In this document: piece by piece, positions 18,518-27,455 of the stretch
How the letters are laid out: each line of letters opens with the position of its first letter
How positions within the stretch are numbered: the stretch's first letter is position 1
Assembly: GCF_030315975.1 (NCBI RefSeq)
Contig: NZ_JASXSZ010000002.1
Coordinates: 124,001-188,000 of the forward strand
Reading direction: 5' to 3'
DNA length: 64,000 nucleotides
From: Microbacterium candidum
GTDB lineage: Bacteria > Actinomycetota > Actinomycetes > Actinomycetales > Microbacteriaceae
Notes under the pieces: generated by a model
The model's input: the letters and a program-made list of their open reading frames with translations, nothing else
Database searches by the model: none
What the model was told of the DNA's origin: nothing
Position numbers and translations under genes: made by a program

Positions 18518-18550
18518 CGAAGACCCGGATGCGCGGCATCCGGGTCTTCG
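18518..18550 (-). terminator. Terminator of groES
   Basis: A perfect 15-bp stem (CGAAGACCCGGATGC) with a 3-nt loop begins 19 bases after the groES stop. Confidence 0.8.
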
Positions 18551-18568
18551 AGAAGCAGGTGTCGCCGA

Positions 18569-18865
18569 TCAGCGGACGACGACCGCCAGCACGTCGCGCG
18601 CCGACAGGACGAGGAACTCGTCGCCGCCGAACTTGACCTCGGTGCCGCCGTACTTGCTGTAGATCACGCGGTCGCCCACGGCGACGTCGAGCGGGATGCG
18701 GTTGCCGTTGTCGTCGATGCGGCCGGGGCCTACGGCCACGACCTCGCCCTCCTGGGGCTTCTCCTTGGCGGTGTCGGGGATGACCAGACCGCTCGCGGTG
18801 GTCTGCTCGGCCTCGACCTGCTTGATGACAATGCGGTCCTCGAGCGGCTTGATGGAAACCGACAC
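18569..18865 (-). CDS. groES: Co-chaperonin GroES
   Basis: The 98-residue lid of the GroEL chaperonin. It starts [45 protein letters not shown], with the mobile loop ([11 protein letters not shown]) that binds GroEL, and continues with [24 protein letters not shown], the standard ending. No groEL follows in the next 2.7 kb; the next gene downstream is an unrelated permease. Separate groES and groEL loci occur in some actinobacteria. Two CIRCE operators and a matching promoter lie upstream, so control by HrcA is expected. Confidence 0.97.
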   Translation of the reverse strand: MSVSIKPLEDRIVIKQVEAEQTTASGLVIPDTAKEKPQEGEVVAVGPGRIDDNGNRIPLDVAVGDRVIYSKYGGTEVKFGGDEFLVLSARDVLAVVVR

Positions 18866-18898
18866 GGTGTACCTCTTCCTTCTTGGAGTGAAGACTCG

Positions 18899-18925
18899 TT
18901 AGCACTCAGCGCATGCGAGTGCTGA
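18899..18925. promoter_or_regulatory. CIRCE operator 1 (HrcA site)
   Basis: TTAGCACTC-N9-GAGTGCTGA matches the CIRCE consensus (TTAGCACTC-N9-GAGTGCTAA) at 17 of 18 arm positions. It lies 34-60 bases upstream of the groES start and overlaps the expected transcription start. Confidence 0.93.
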
Positions 18926-18929
18926 TCAA

Positions 18930-18959
18930 AGTCTAGGACGGGCACTGGCACTCATGCAA
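18930..18959 (-). promoter_or_regulatory. groES promoter between two CIRCE sites
   Basis: On the minus strand TTGCAT and TAGACT are separated by 18 bp. The -35 lies inside the distal CIRCE copy and the -10 just before the proximal one, so HrcA binding would block it twice. Confidence 0.7.
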
Positions 18960-18971
18960 CGCGAGTGCCAA
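18945..18971. promoter_or_regulatory. CIRCE operator 2 (HrcA site)
   Basis: CTGGCACTC-N9-GAGTGCCAA is a second, more divergent CIRCE copy that keeps arm symmetry and the 9-bp spacer. It contains the -35 of the groES promoter. Confidence 0.88.
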
Positions 18972-19002
18972 TTCTGCGTCACGCATCCGTAGGCTGGACG
19001 AC

Positions 19003-20187
19003 GTGGAGATGAGCGAGCTGAGAGCCCTGCTGACCCCGGAGGGGCTGGCGCTCCTGGACGAGACGCGGGCAGCCGGCATCCCGGATGTCGCGCGCGCCGT
19101 GTCCCGGCTGCGCGCGGCGGGGCACTCCGCCGACCTCGTCTCGGCCGTCGTCGGGCAGGCGCGCCTGCGCGAGAAGGCGGTCGCGAAGTTCGGGCCGTTC
19201 GCATCCCGGATGCTGTTCACCCGCGCGGGGCTCGAGCAGGCCACGCGTCTCGAGGTGTCCGCCCGGCATGCGGGACGGTTCCGTTCAGCAGGGCTGCAGA
19301 GCGTGGCGGACCTTGGATGCGGCATCGGCGGCGACTCGCTCGGCTTCGCCGGGATAGGCCTGCGCGTGCACGCCGTGGATGCCGACGAGGTCACCGCCGC
19401 GATCGCCGCCTACAACCTGGCTCCCTTCGGCGACGCCGTGTCGGTCGCGCACGGGCGCGCGGAGGACGCCGACTTGTCCGGGGTGGATGCCGCCTGGCTC
19501 GACCCCGCGCGACGCACGGCCGGGCACACCGAGACCTCGCGGGTCTCCGCGGCGGACTACACGCCGTCGCTCGACTGGGCGTTCGACCTCGCGGGCAGGC
19601 TTCCGACCGGCGTGAAGCTCGGCCCTGCGTTCGACCGCGACCTCATTCCGCAGGATGTCGAGGCCCAGTGGATCGGCGTCGACGGCTCGACGATCGAGCT
19701 CGTGCTGTGGTCGCGAGAGCTGGCACGGCCCGGCGTCCGTCGTGCCGCGCTCGTCGTCCGCGGCGCGGCCGCCCATGAGCTGACCGCGCAGGAGGATGCT
19801 GCGGACGAGCCTGAGCGCGAGCTCGGCGCGTTCGTCCACGAGCCCGACGGCGCCGTCATCCGCGCCCGCCTCATCGGCGATGTCGCGCGGTCGCTGCAGG
19901 CGGGCATGGTCGCGCCCGGCATCGCGTATCTCACCGGGGATGCGGCGCTGACGTCGCCGTTCGTCTCGAGCTTCCGCGTGCGCGAGACGCTGCCCGCCGA
20001 CGTCCGTGGGCTTGCCCGCGCCCTGAAGGAGCGCGGCATCGGGCGCCTCGAGATCAAGAAGCGCGGCGTCGACGTCGACCCCGCGAAGCTGCGCACGTCG
20101 CTGAAGCTGAAGGGCGACGAAGAGGCGACCCTCATCCTCACCCGGGTGGGCGGGAAGCACCTCGCAATCCTCGCCGACCGCGTCTGA
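19003..20187 (+). CDS. Class I SAM-dependent methyltransferase with THUMP-like C-terminus
   Basis: A 394-residue predicted methyltransferase. The Rossmann fold is clear: motif I VADLGCGIGGDSLGFA (about residues 101-116), acidic residue after strand 2 in VHAVDADEV, and a catalytic-site-like DPARR after strand 4. The C-terminal ~80 residues (RGLARALKERGIGRLEIKKRGVDVDPAKLR) match the THUMP-like domain that accompanies this actinobacterial family. The substrate is probably RNA, by family resemblance only. The start is GTG at 19003; an ATG two codons later is possible. It is divergent from groES, whose CIRCE region lies between them. Confidence 0.85.
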   Translation: MEMSELRALLTPEGLALLDETRAAGIPDVARAVSRLRAAGHSADLVSAVVGQARLREKAVAKFGPFASRMLFTRAGLEQATRLEVSARHAGRFRSAGLQSVADLGCGIGGDSLGFAGIGLRVHAVDADEVTAAIAAYNLAPFGDAVSVAHGRAEDADLSGVDAAWLDPARRTAGHTETSRVSAADYTPSLDWAFDLAGRLPTGVKLGPAFDRDLIPQDVEAQWIGVDGSTIELVLWSRELARPGVRRAALVVRGAAAHELTAQEDAADEPERELGAFVHEPDGAVIRARLIGDVARSLQAGMVAPGIAYLTGDAALTSPFVSSFRVRETLPADVRGLARALKERGIGRLEIKKRGVDVDPAKLRTSLKLKGDEEATLILTRVGGKHLAILADRV

Positions 20188-20197
20188 GCGGCTCGCC

Positions 20198-20288
20198 GCG
20201 TTTCGACTCGCTGCGCTCGCTCAACGACCCGCGGGGACCACATACCTGCGGGTCGTTGAGCGAGCGAGGAACGAGCGAGACGAAACGC
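20198..20288. repeat. Inverted pair of dispersed element R2
   Basis: Left arm 20198-20234 (GCGTTTCGACTCGC... to CAACGACCCGC) and right arm 20246-20288 (GCGGGTCGTTGAGCGAGCG... to GACGAAACGC) form a long imperfect hairpin between two convergent genes. It probably also ends transcription from both sides. Confidence 0.8.
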
Positions 20289-20306
20289 AGATGGCCCCGC
20301 CGAGGA

Positions 20307-20990
20307 TCAGCTGCCGGCGAAGGCGCCCTGCGTGGCAGCGAACACCAGCCATCCGGCGCTGTAGAGGATCGACACCGCAGCGAGCACGATCGCCCAGATC
20401 GCCATCGCACGCGCCTCGTCACGTCGGAGCGAAACAACCCCCGCGATGATGCCGACGATGCCGAGGAGGAAGCCCCAGCCGACGAGGAACGACACCAGCA
20501 GCCCGACGATCGCGAACCCGAGCGCCCATGCCGCGAAGCGCACGCGCGGCGACGGCTGTGCCCACTCCGCGGGGGTGTAATCGAGTGCGTCCTCCGTGCC
20601 GGGCTCGATCGGCGCCGACTGGATCGTCACTCCGACCGGGCCGGTCAACTCGCGCGAGAAACCGCCACGGTGGGCACCCGGAAGGGATGCGGCATCCATC
20701 GTCGGAGCGAGGTCGGAAGCCGGGGGCGCGACACCGCTCGCCGGACCCTGGCCGTTCTCGCCGTTGCGGACGATCGGCTCCGCCGACGCATCGGCGCCAG
20801 CATCCTCATCCGATTCGTTCTCTGCCTCGATCTCACCCGCGCCGTCGCCGGCTACGGAATCTCCGGGCGCCGCTGCGCCCGAATCCGATCCGGACGGAGC
20901 GCGGGCCTGGCCAGCAGCGTGGCGGGCATCCTCTGCCGGTTCAGTCGCCTCTTCCCCGGGACTCTCGCCGACCGGCTCGGGCACGCTCAC
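20307..20990 (-). CDS. DUF4190-like membrane protein with acidic N-terminal region
   Basis: A 227-residue protein whose first ~150 residues are disordered and rich in Glu, Ala, Ser and Pro. The C-terminal ~80 residues form two to three membrane segments with the DUF4190-like pattern [32 protein letters not shown] then [21 protein letters not shown]. The start is GTG at 20990, overlapping the stop of tsaD as GTGA, so it is translated with the t6A genes, although no functional link to them is known. The hydrophobic end and Gly-rich turns suggest a scaffold-like envelope protein. Confidence 0.75.
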   Translation of the reverse strand: MSVPEPVGESPGEEATEPAEDARHAAGQARAPSGSDSGAAAPGDSVAGDGAGEIEAENESDEDAGADASAEPIVRNGENGQGPASGVAPPASDLAPTMDAASLPGAHRGGFSRELTGPVGVTIQSAPIEPGTEDALDYTPAEWAQPSPRVRFAAWALGFAIVGLLVSFLVGWGFLLGIVGIIAGVVSLRRDEARAMAIWAIVLAAVSILYSAGWLVFAATQGAFAGS

Positions 20991-22042
20991 GGCACGGCCA
21001 CCGTCTCGGCGACCTGGATCTCCGTCACCGGCAGGGTCGAGTCGGCGCCGAACTCGAGGGTCGAGGGACGACGACCGGAGGCGATCAGCTCGGCCGCGAG
21101 GCCGGCGATCATGGCGCCGTTGTCGGTGCACAGACTGAGCGGCGGGATCCGCACGGTCACGCCGGCAGCCGCCCCGCGTTCGAGCGCGACGTCACGCAGA
21201 CGCTTGTTGGCGATGACGCCGCCGCCGAGGAGCAGCCGCGGCACGCCGTAGTCGGCGCACGCCGCGAGCGCCTTCGTCACGAGGACGTCGACGACCGCTT
21301 CGCGGAAGGATGCCGCGACGTCCGCGACCGGGAGCTCGCCGTCGTGCTGCTCGGTCCAGCGGGCGACAGCGGTCTTCAGACCGGAGAAGGAGAAGTCGTA
21401 GCGATGCTTGTCGAGGTCGCTCGCGCGCGACAGGCCGCGGGGGAAGCGGATGGCGTTCGGGTCGCCCGTTGCGGCGGCCCGGTCGATCTCGGGGCCGCCC
21501 GGGTACGGCAGGCCGAGCAGCCGCGCGACCTTGTCGAAGGCCTCGCCGGCCGCGTCGTCCACGGTCTCGCCGAGGAGTTCGACATCCGTCGTGAGGTCGC
21601 GCACGAGCAGGAGCGACGTGTGCCCGCCGCTCACGAGGAGCGCGACGGTCGGAAGCACGATCTCGTCGCCGGTCAGCAGATCGGCCGCGATGTGCCCGAC
21701 GAGGTGGTTGACGGCGTACAGGGGCTTGCCGAGCGACACCGCGAGCGCCTTCGCCGCGCCGATGCCGACCATGAGCGCGCCGGCCAGTCCCGGGCCGCTC
21801 GTCACCGCGACGGCGTCGAGGTCCTCCAGCGCGACGCCCGACTCGGCGAGCGCGGCCTCGATGGACGGCTGCAGCTCCTCCAGGTGCGCGCGGGCTGCGA
21901 CCTCCGGCACGACGCCGCCGTAGCGGGCGTGCTCGTCCATGCTGGAGGCGATGGTGTTGGACAGCAGCGTGCGGCCGCGCACGATCCCGATTCCGGTCTC
22001 GTCGCAGCTCGTCTCGATGCCGAGAACCAGCGGTTCGCTCAC
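20987..22042 (-). CDS. tsaD: tRNA N6-adenosine threonylcarbamoyltransferase TsaD
   Basis: Transfers the threonylcarbamoyl group to A37 of ANN-decoding tRNAs, working with TsaB and TsaE. The 351-residue ASKHA-fold protein has [14 protein letters not shown] at the start, the metal-binding His motif in [23 protein letters not shown], the glycine-rich [14 protein letters not shown], and [14 protein letters not shown] near the end. The GTG at 22042 has GGAGGAG at 7-nt spacing and overlaps the rimI stop. A GTG at 22048 would sit too close to that Shine-Dalgarno. Confidence 0.96.
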   Translation of the reverse strand: MSEPLVLGIETSCDETGIGIVRGRTLLSNTIASSMDEHARYGGVVPEVAARAHLEELQPSIEAALAESGVALEDLDAVAVTSGPGLAGALMVGIGAAKALAVSLGKPLYAVNHLVGHIAADLLTGDEIVLPTVALLVSGGHTSLLLVRDLTTDVELLGETVDDAAGEAFDKVARLLGLPYPGGPEIDRAAATGDPNAIRFPRGLSRASDLDKHRYDFSFSGLKTAVARWTEQHDGELPVADVAASFREAVVDVLVTKALAACADYGVPRLLLGGGVIANKRLRDVALERGAAAGVTVRIPPLSLCTDNGAMIAGLAAELIASGRRPSTLEFGADSTLPVTEIQVAETVAVP

Positions 22043-22524
22043 GTGCACACTCCTCCATCCGCCGTCGCCGCATGCGCCCAGGCGCGCAGGTCGAGCCGCA
22101 TGACGACGGCGTCCACGTCGTCGGGCTGGTAGTAGCGCGGACGACGGCCCATCTCCGCGAATCCCTCGGACTCGTACAGCGCCTGCGCCACCGGGTTGTC
22201 GGCACGCACCTCGAGGAACACCTCGGCCGCTCCGCGCTCCTGAGCGGCGTTCAGGAGGTCGCGCAGCAGCGCTCGGCCCCTCCCCCGGCCGCGCGCGGCG
22301 GCGTCGATCGCGATCGTCTGGATGTCGGCATCCTTCGCCCGGCGCGGCGCGCGCACGCCCCCGTATCCGACGATGCGCCCCGCCTGTTCGGCGACGACGT
22401 ACGTGTTGTGGGGCGAGGCGAGCTCCTCGCGCATCATCGCCTCGGACCACGCGTCGGTCGGGAAGGATGCGCGCTCGAGCGCCATGATCGCGCCCAGGTC
22501 GTCCGCCGTGGCCGCGCGGGTCAT
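22039..22524 (-). CDS. rimI: Ribosomal-protein-alanine N-acetyltransferase-like GNAT protein
   Basis: A 161-residue GNAT-fold acetyltransferase. The acetyl-CoA loop is seen in [25 protein letters not shown], followed by [24 protein letters not shown] and [16 protein letters not shown], the typical RimI ending. RimI acetylates the N-terminus of ribosomal protein S18 in E. coli; it sits between tsaB and tsaD in many actinobacteria and the local partner protein is not established. It overlaps both neighbours by four bases. Confidence 0.9.
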   Translation of the reverse strand: MTRAATADDLGAIMALERASFPTDAWSEAMMREELASPHNTYVVAEQAGRIVGYGGVRAPRRAKDADIQTIAIDAAARGRGRGRALLRDLLNAAQERGAAEVFLEVRADNPVAQALYESEGFAEMGRRPRYYQPDDVDAVVMRLDLRAWAHAATADGGVCT

Positions 22525-23198
22525 GCGCTCACCTTCTTCGGGCCGGCGGGGAGAGTGACATCGGGCGAGCGGAGGTAGAGCGCGTCGGAGGGGCCGATCG
22601 AGCGGCCCGCGGCGAGGGCGCGGGATGCAGCGAGCCCGATGAGCGCCGCGGGAACGGCGTGCGCGTCCAGGCGCAGAGCGCCGAGTTCGGCGAGACGCGC
22701 GTCGAGGTCGTCGCGCGGGATGAGCGCCGGCTCCGTCGCGCGGACCGGCAGGCCGTCGGCATCCATCCCGTCGTAGACCGTGTAGGCGAACTCGCGACGG
22801 CGCGCGTCGGTGACGACGGCGAATCGGACGTCCTCCTCCACGACCATCGCGGCCTGAAGGAGTCTCCCGAGCGCGACGGCGTCGTGGCTCACGACGGGGA
22901 CGACCGGGATGCCGCGCCCCAGCGCGAACGCGCGCGCTGCAGCGATGCCGACCCGCAATCCCGTGAACGGTCCGGGACCCATGCCGGCGGCGACATACGA
23001 GATCTCGGTGTCGTCGGAGAGCGCGGTCACGCCGAGAGCCGGCGTGACGGCGGCGGTCTCGAGCGCCCGCGCGATGAGCGTGCCGATGACCTCCGCGTGG
23101 CCCAGCGGGTTGTCGCTCGATTCATCCGCGCGGACCACGCCGTCGGCGTCGACGACCGCGACGCTCGTGCCGACCGAGGTGTCGATGCCGAGGATCAT
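22521..23198 (-). CDS. tsaB: tRNA t6A biosynthesis protein TsaB
   Basis: A 225-residue ASKHA-fold protein, the non-catalytic partner that binds and activates TsaD. It starts [17 protein letters not shown], contains the family motif [21 protein letters not shown], and ends without the TsaD metal site, as expected. The ATG at 23198 follows GGAAGG; the longer open frame upstream is antisense to the secreted-protein gene and is not used. Order tsaB-rimI-tsaD with 4-nt overlaps indicates a tight operon. Confidence 0.94.
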   Translation of the reverse strand: MILGIDTSVGTSVAVVDADGVVRADESSDNPLGHAEVIGTLIARALETAAVTPALGVTALSDDTEISYVAAGMGPGPFTGLRVGIAAARAFALGRGIPVVPVVSHDAVALGRLLQAAMVVEEDVRFAVVTDARRREFAYTVYDGMDADGLPVRATEPALIPRDDLDARLAELGALRLDAHAVPAALIGLAASRALAAGRSIGPSDALYLRSPDVTLPAGPKKVSA

Positions 23199-23286
23199 GC
23201 CTTCCAGGGTAGTCGGGGCGTCTGGGCACCCGGCGAGCCGACGGAACGCCTTCCCTCGCCGAGCGGACGGTCGTAATGTCGGGCGC

Positions 23287-24450
23287 GTGCGGTCCACGAG
23301 CAGGCGAGGACGGGCGGCGCTGATCGCCGCCGTGTGCCTGCTCGCCCTCACGGCGTGCACGAACGTGTCGCCCCCGCCGCCGTCGACCAACCCCACTGCC
23401 GTCGCGCCGACGCACATGAGCGCGGGGTGGACAGAGATCGCCGCCCCCGCGCCCGGCGCCCGCGTGCTGACGATGGTGGCGACCGGTCGGACGCTCCTCG
23501 CCTTCGGCTCGGTTCCGACAGGCGCCGCCCGGGCACCCGCCGCGTGGACGACCACCGATCTCGGAACGTGGACGCGTCTGGAGACCCACGCCGTCACGGC
23601 CTACGGCGAGGTCGCGCAGTTCATCATGGGGGCGGATGCCGACGGGCGCGTCGTCGCGTTCGGGCAGGCGTACGGCGGCGCACACAGCAATCCGAGGCCG
23701 ACGACGTGGGCGGGCGACCTCCACCGCCTCGACGAGCACGAGCAGCCGTACACGCTGTTCGGCGGCGAGGACGCGATCGGCGTCACGGCGATGGCATCCT
23801 CGGGCGGCATCGCCCTGATCTCGGGCGCTTGGGACGGGCCGCACGGCTACGGCGCCGCCGTCTGGCTGACGAAGGACGGCGTCCGCTGGACGAGGATCGC
23901 CGACGCGCCCGGACTCTCCTCCGCTCCGGGCGAGCAGACGTTCGCCAACTCCGCATCCTGGGTCGCGGACGGCTTCGTGCTCGCCGGGTCCGTCATGAGC
24001 GCAGGAACCACGAAGCCGCTCGTCTGGCGCTCACCCGACGGCATCCATTGGACGCGCTCCGCTCTCTCGTCGCCGACGGATGCGGCAGCCCTCGCCTCCG
24101 CGTGCGGCACCGCGGGCTGCACGACCGTCGGCGCCACGCTCGCCGCCTCGCAGCAGCTGCGGTGCTGGCGCACCGACACCGCCGGTACGCAGACCGCGCA
24201 GTCATCCGGTCCGGGTCACGGACTCATCGACGTCACACAGGTCGTGCTGTTCGGAGATCGCGCCCTCGTCGTCGGTTCGATCGACCACGTCGCGACGCTG
24301 TGGTCGGTCGGCGCCGACTGCTCGGGATGGTCCGCGATCCCGACGCCGGCGAGGTCAGAGGATGCCGCGGCCGCCGTCCTCGGCGGCCACCTGATCCTGG
24401 CGACCACCGGCCCCGACGCCAGCCGGCTCTGGACGGCGCCGACCGGCTGA
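23287..24450 (+). CDS. Secreted lipoprotein with beta-propeller-like repeats
   Basis: A 387-residue exported protein with signal peptide and lipobox LTAC (Cys23), then a Pro/Ser/Thr linker (PPPPSTNPTAVAP). The mature part has repeated strands with Trp-rich motifs (AAWTTTDLGTWTRL, AVWLTKDGVRWTRIADA, LVWRSPDGIHWTRSAL), a spacing typical of sialidase/BNR-like propellers. There are no catalytic residues I can assign. The start is GTG at 23287. It is transcribed opposite to the tsa genes on both sides and looks like an insertion into that conserved order. Confidence 0.78.
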   Translation: MRSTSRRGRAALIAAVCLLALTACTNVSPPPPSTNPTAVAPTHMSAGWTEIAAPAPGARVLTMVATGRTLLAFGSVPTGAARAPAAWTTTDLGTWTRLETHAVTAYGEVAQFIMGADADGRVVAFGQAYGGAHSNPRPTTWAGDLHRLDEHEQPYTLFGGEDAIGVTAMASSGGIALISGAWDGPHGYGAAVWLTKDGVRWTRIADAPGLSSAPGEQTFANSASWVADGFVLAGSVMSAGTTKPLVWRSPDGIHWTRSALSSPTDAAALASACGTAGCTTVGATLAASQQLRCWRTDTAGTQTAQSSGPGHGLIDVTQVVLFGDRALVVGSIDHVATLWSVGADCSGWSAIPTPARSEDAAAAVLGGHLILATTGPDASRLWTAPTG

Positions 24451-24474
24451 CCCGACTCCGCGCGGGCGCCTCCC

Positions 24475-25746
24475 TCAGACGCCGAGGAGTTCGAGCATCG
24501 CGTAGGACGCGATGCGGGCACCCATCGGGATCGCGGCGAGGTCGACGTAGAACTCCGGACTGTGCTGCGTGTACGGATAGTCCTTGCCCTGCACCCGGGC
24601 CTCCGCGAAGACGTCGGGATCGACGACTCCGACCATGAGATACGTGAAGTCGATGTCGTCGTGCGGCCCCTTGAGGAGGTGGGCGTCCTCGGAGCCCAGC
24701 TGAGCCGGGAACTGCCGGACGACCGAAAGCTCGCCGAGCGCCCCCGCGAACGCGTCCGCGAGACGGGTCGACAGCGCGGGGGTGTTCACGAGCGGGGTCG
24801 ATCCGCCCTTCATCGTGTACACCGGCATCCGGTCGTCGGTCACCTGGTAGGTGCGGACGATGCCGTCGGTGACGTCGTGGATGCCGCGCAGCATCCGCTC
24901 CCGCACCGCGGGTTCGAACCAGCGCAGATTGAGCTTGAGGAGCGCTTCGTCCGGGATCACGTTGTTGTCCGCCCCGGCGTGGATCGCGCCGACGGTGAGC
25001 ACCGCCGTCGCGCTCGGATCGATCATGCGAGCGACGATCGACTGGTACTGCACGATCGCCTCGGCCGCCATCGCGATGGGGTCCTTGGAGCGATGCGGCG
25101 AGGATCCGTGCCCTCCGGCACCGCGGATGAGGACGTCGAGCTGGTCGGTGCCCGCCATCAGGGTTCCGCCCGCGCACACGAGGGTGCCGACGGGCATCGG
25201 CGCCGTGTGCATCCCGATCATCTGGTCAGGCACCGGCACGATGTCGTAGAGCCCGCCCTCCACCATGGCCTTCGCCCCGGTGATCGGCTCCTCCGCCGGC
25301 TGCCCGACGAGCACGGCCGTACCGGCCCACAGGTCGGTGCGCTCCGCGAGCAGCTGCGCCATCGACAGCATCCAGGTCACGTGGGCGTCGTGGCCGCACT
25401 GGTGGGCGACCGGGCTCTCCGTGCCGTCCGGACGGACGACGCGCACAGTGCTCGCGTACGGGCGGCCGGACGCCTCCGCGACGGCATTGGCATCCATGTC
25501 GGCGCGGTACAGGACGGTCGGTCCATCGCCGTTGCGGAGGACTCCGACGACACCGGTGACCCCGATGCCGGTCGTGACGGAGTATCCGAGCTCGCGCAGC
25601 CGGTCGGCGACGACGGCGGCGGTGCGCTCCTCCATGAACCCGAGTTCGGGATGCCGGTGGAGGTCGATGAACCTCTCCACGTCGGCGTCGGTGTGCTCGG
25701 CGATCGCAGCGTCGATGGCGGCGATCGCGGTCGAGGTCAGGGCCAT
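24475..25746 (-). CDS. M20 family amidohydrolase
   Basis: A 423-residue zinc peptidase/amidohydrolase of the M20D type (hippurate hydrolase, aminoacylase or indole-acetyl-amino-acid hydrolase-like). The metal motif HRHPELGF is at the start, the key metal ligands are in HQCGHDAHV, the catalytic Glu pair in GQPAEEPITGAKAM, and the dimerisation domain insertion covers about residues 185-295. The last metal His is in TQHSPEFYVD. The start is ATG at 25746, with GAGGAG seven bases upstream; a GTG six bases earlier is too close. The substrate is unknown. A long palindrome lies upstream. Confidence 0.9.
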   Translation of the reverse strand: MALTSTAIAAIDAAIAEHTDADVERFIDLHRHPELGFMEERTAAVVADRLRELGYSVTTGIGVTGVVGVLRNGDGPTVLYRADMDANAVAEASGRPYASTVRVVRPDGTESPVAHQCGHDAHVTWMLSMAQLLAERTDLWAGTAVLVGQPAEEPITGAKAMVEGGLYDIVPVPDQMIGMHTAPMPVGTLVCAGGTLMAGTDQLDVLIRGAGGHGSSPHRSKDPIAMAAEAIVQYQSIVARMIDPSATAVLTVGAIHAGADNNVIPDEALLKLNLRWFEPAVRERMLRGIHDVTDGIVRTYQVTDDRMPVYTMKGGSTPLVNTPALSTRLADAFAGALGELSVVRQFPAQLGSEDAHLLKGPHDDIDFTYLMVGVVDPDVFAEARVQGKDYPYTQHSPEFYVDLAAIPMGARIASYAMLELLGV

Positions 25747-25805
25747 CCTCACTCCTCTGATCCGCGCGGCGGTGCGCGGCTTCAGCGTATCCCCCGATCA
25801 GGCGC

Positions 25806-25840
25806 TCACCATCTGATCATCCTGCGGCATCAGATGGTGA
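25806..25840. promoter_or_regulatory. 12-bp inverted repeat upstream of the amidohydrolase
   Basis: TCACCATCTGAT and ATCAGATGGTGA form a perfect 12-bp inverted repeat with an 11-bp spacer, 60-94 bases upstream of the amidohydrolase start. There is no T-tract, so an operator is as likely as a terminator of tsaE. Confidence 0.5.
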
Positions 25841-25875
25841 GGCGACTCCGAGGGGCCATCAGATCCGGAAAGAGG

Positions 25876-26349
25876 TCAGGGCCGGCGGGTGATCGTCACG
25901 ATGCGCGGGGAGTCGGCATCCAGCTCCTCATCGGCGTCGGCCGGACGGGCCGCATCCCGGTCGAGCTCGACCTCCCACCACCGCTCGCGGAGGCCGTCGA
26001 TCATCCCGCGACCCCACTCGACGACGACGACCGAGTTGTCGACGTCGATGTCGAGGTCGTCGAGCTCCGCGGCCGAGCCGAGCCGGTACGCGTCGACGTG
26101 GACGAGCGGCGCCCCGCCGATGAGGGAGGGATGCGTCCGCGCGATCACGAACGTCGGGCTCTGCACCGGCCCGCGCACGCCGAGGCCGGCGGCGAGGCCG
26201 CGGGTGAGCGTCGTCTTGCCCGCCCCGAGCGGGCCGGTCAGCACGACGAGATCGCCGGGATGCAGCATCCGCCCCATCCGCTCGCCGAGCGCCTCCATCG
26301 CGTCCGGCGTGGCGATCTCGTGACGGCCCTGCAGCTCGCCGAGGCTCAC
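25876..26349 (-). CDS. tsaE: tRNA t6A biosynthesis ATPase TsaE
   Basis: A 157-residue P-loop ATPase that cycles the TsaB-TsaD complex. The Walker A motif is LTGPLGAGKTTLTRGLAAGLG, followed by VQSPTFVIA and the family HVDAYRLGSAAELDDLD, with VVVVEWG as the Walker B-like strand. The start is GTG at 26349, overlapping the alr stop. It is separated from tsaB-rimI-tsaD by the secreted lipoprotein and the amidohydrolase. Confidence 0.95.
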   Translation of the reverse strand: MSLGELQGRHEIATPDAMEALGERMGRMLHPGDLVVLTGPLGAGKTTLTRGLAAGLGVRGPVQSPTFVIARTHPSLIGGAPLVHVDAYRLGSAAELDDLDIDVDNSVVVVEWGRGMIDGLRERWWEVELDRDAARPADADEELDADSPRIVTITRRP

Positions 26350-27455
26350 GACCGCACCTGCCGGCGTGGCACGCGCGGGCCGATGCGCGTCACGATCTCG
26401 TAGTTGATCGTGGACGCCGCATCCGCCCACTCCTCCGCCCCCGGTGCGCCGAGCGTCGGATCGCCGAAGAGCACCACAGGGTCGCCGACGTGCACGGGGG
26501 TGTCGCCCACGTCGACCACGAACTGGTCCATCGCCACACGTCCGGCGACCGTGAAGCGCTGGCGGCCGATGACGACGGGGCCGGTGCCCGAGGCCTGCCG
26601 CGGGATGCCGTCGGCGTAGCCCACCGGGACGAGCGCGAGCGTCGTCTCGCGGTCGGTCGTGTACGTGTAGCCGTAGGAGACGCCGTGGCCTGCCTCCACG
26701 CGCCGCACGGCCGCGACTTCGCTGCGGAGCGTCATCGCGGGGCGCAGCCCGAGGTCGCTCGACGTGCGGTCGGCGAACGGCGACAGCCCGTACAGACCGA
26801 TGCCGATGCGCACGCAGTCCAGGCGCGACTCGGGCAGGTCGATCGCGGCGTGCGTGGCGGCGATGTGCCGCAGGCTGGGGTGAATGCCGAGGCGAGCCGC
26901 CTCATCCACGCCCTCGAGGAAGGCCGCGAGCGCCCCTCGGTCGTCGTCGGGCGACGTGTTGGAGAGGTGGCTGAAGAGGCCCACGATGCGCAGCCGGCCG
27001 ATGCGTTCGAGGCGCGCAGCCTCGGAGAAGACCGCGGCATAGTCGGCGGGCGGGATGCCGTTGCGCCCGAGCCCCGTCTCGAGCTTCAGGTGCACGCCGA
27101 CGGCGTACTCGGAGGATGCGGCGGCGGCCGCCGCCTGCAGCTGGTCCATCGTCGAGACGCCGATCTCCACACCGGCGGCGGCGGCTTCGGAGAACGTCTG
27201 CCCCGGAGCGTGCAGCCACGCGACGATCGGGGCGTCGATCCCTCCGCGGCGCAGGGCCAGCGCCTCGGTGACGTCAGTGACGCCGAGGCGGGTCGCGCCG
27301 CCGGCGATCGCCGCGGCGGCCGAACGGACGGCGCCGTGCCCGTACCCGTCGGCCTTGACGACCGCCATGACGTCGACGCCGGTGAGGCGACGCATCTGCC
27401 GGGTGTTCTCCTCGATGGCGCTGACGTCGATGAGCGCTTCGCGCAGGACGCTCAC
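26346..27455 (-). CDS. alr: Alanine racemase
   Basis: A PLP enzyme of 369 residues that makes D-alanine for peptidoglycan. The PLP-binding Lys is in VMAVVKADGYGHG; the C-terminal catalytic Tyr is in SYGYTYTTDRETTLALVPVGYADG, and the DQFVVDVG strand is present. Starting GTG overlaps the acpS stop as GTGA and its own stop overlaps tsaE, so acpS-alr-tsaE are one unit. Nothing unusual is seen. Confidence 0.97.
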   Translation of the reverse strand: MSVLREALIDVSAIEENTRQMRRLTGVDVMAVVKADGYGHGAVRSAAAAIAGGATRLGVTDVTEALALRRGGIDAPIVAWLHAPGQTFSEAAAAGVEIGVSTMDQLQAAAAAASSEYAVGVHLKLETGLGRNGIPPADYAAVFSEAARLERIGRLRIVGLFSHLSNTSPDDDRGALAAFLEGVDEAARLGIHPSLRHIAATHAAIDLPESRLDCVRIGIGLYGLSPFADRTSSDLGLRPAMTLRSEVAAVRRVEAGHGVSYGYTYTTDRETTLALVPVGYADGIPRQASGTGPVVIGRQRFTVAGRVAMDQFVVDVGDTPVHVGDPVVLFGDPTLGAPGAEEWADAASTINYEIVTRIGPRVPRRQVRS

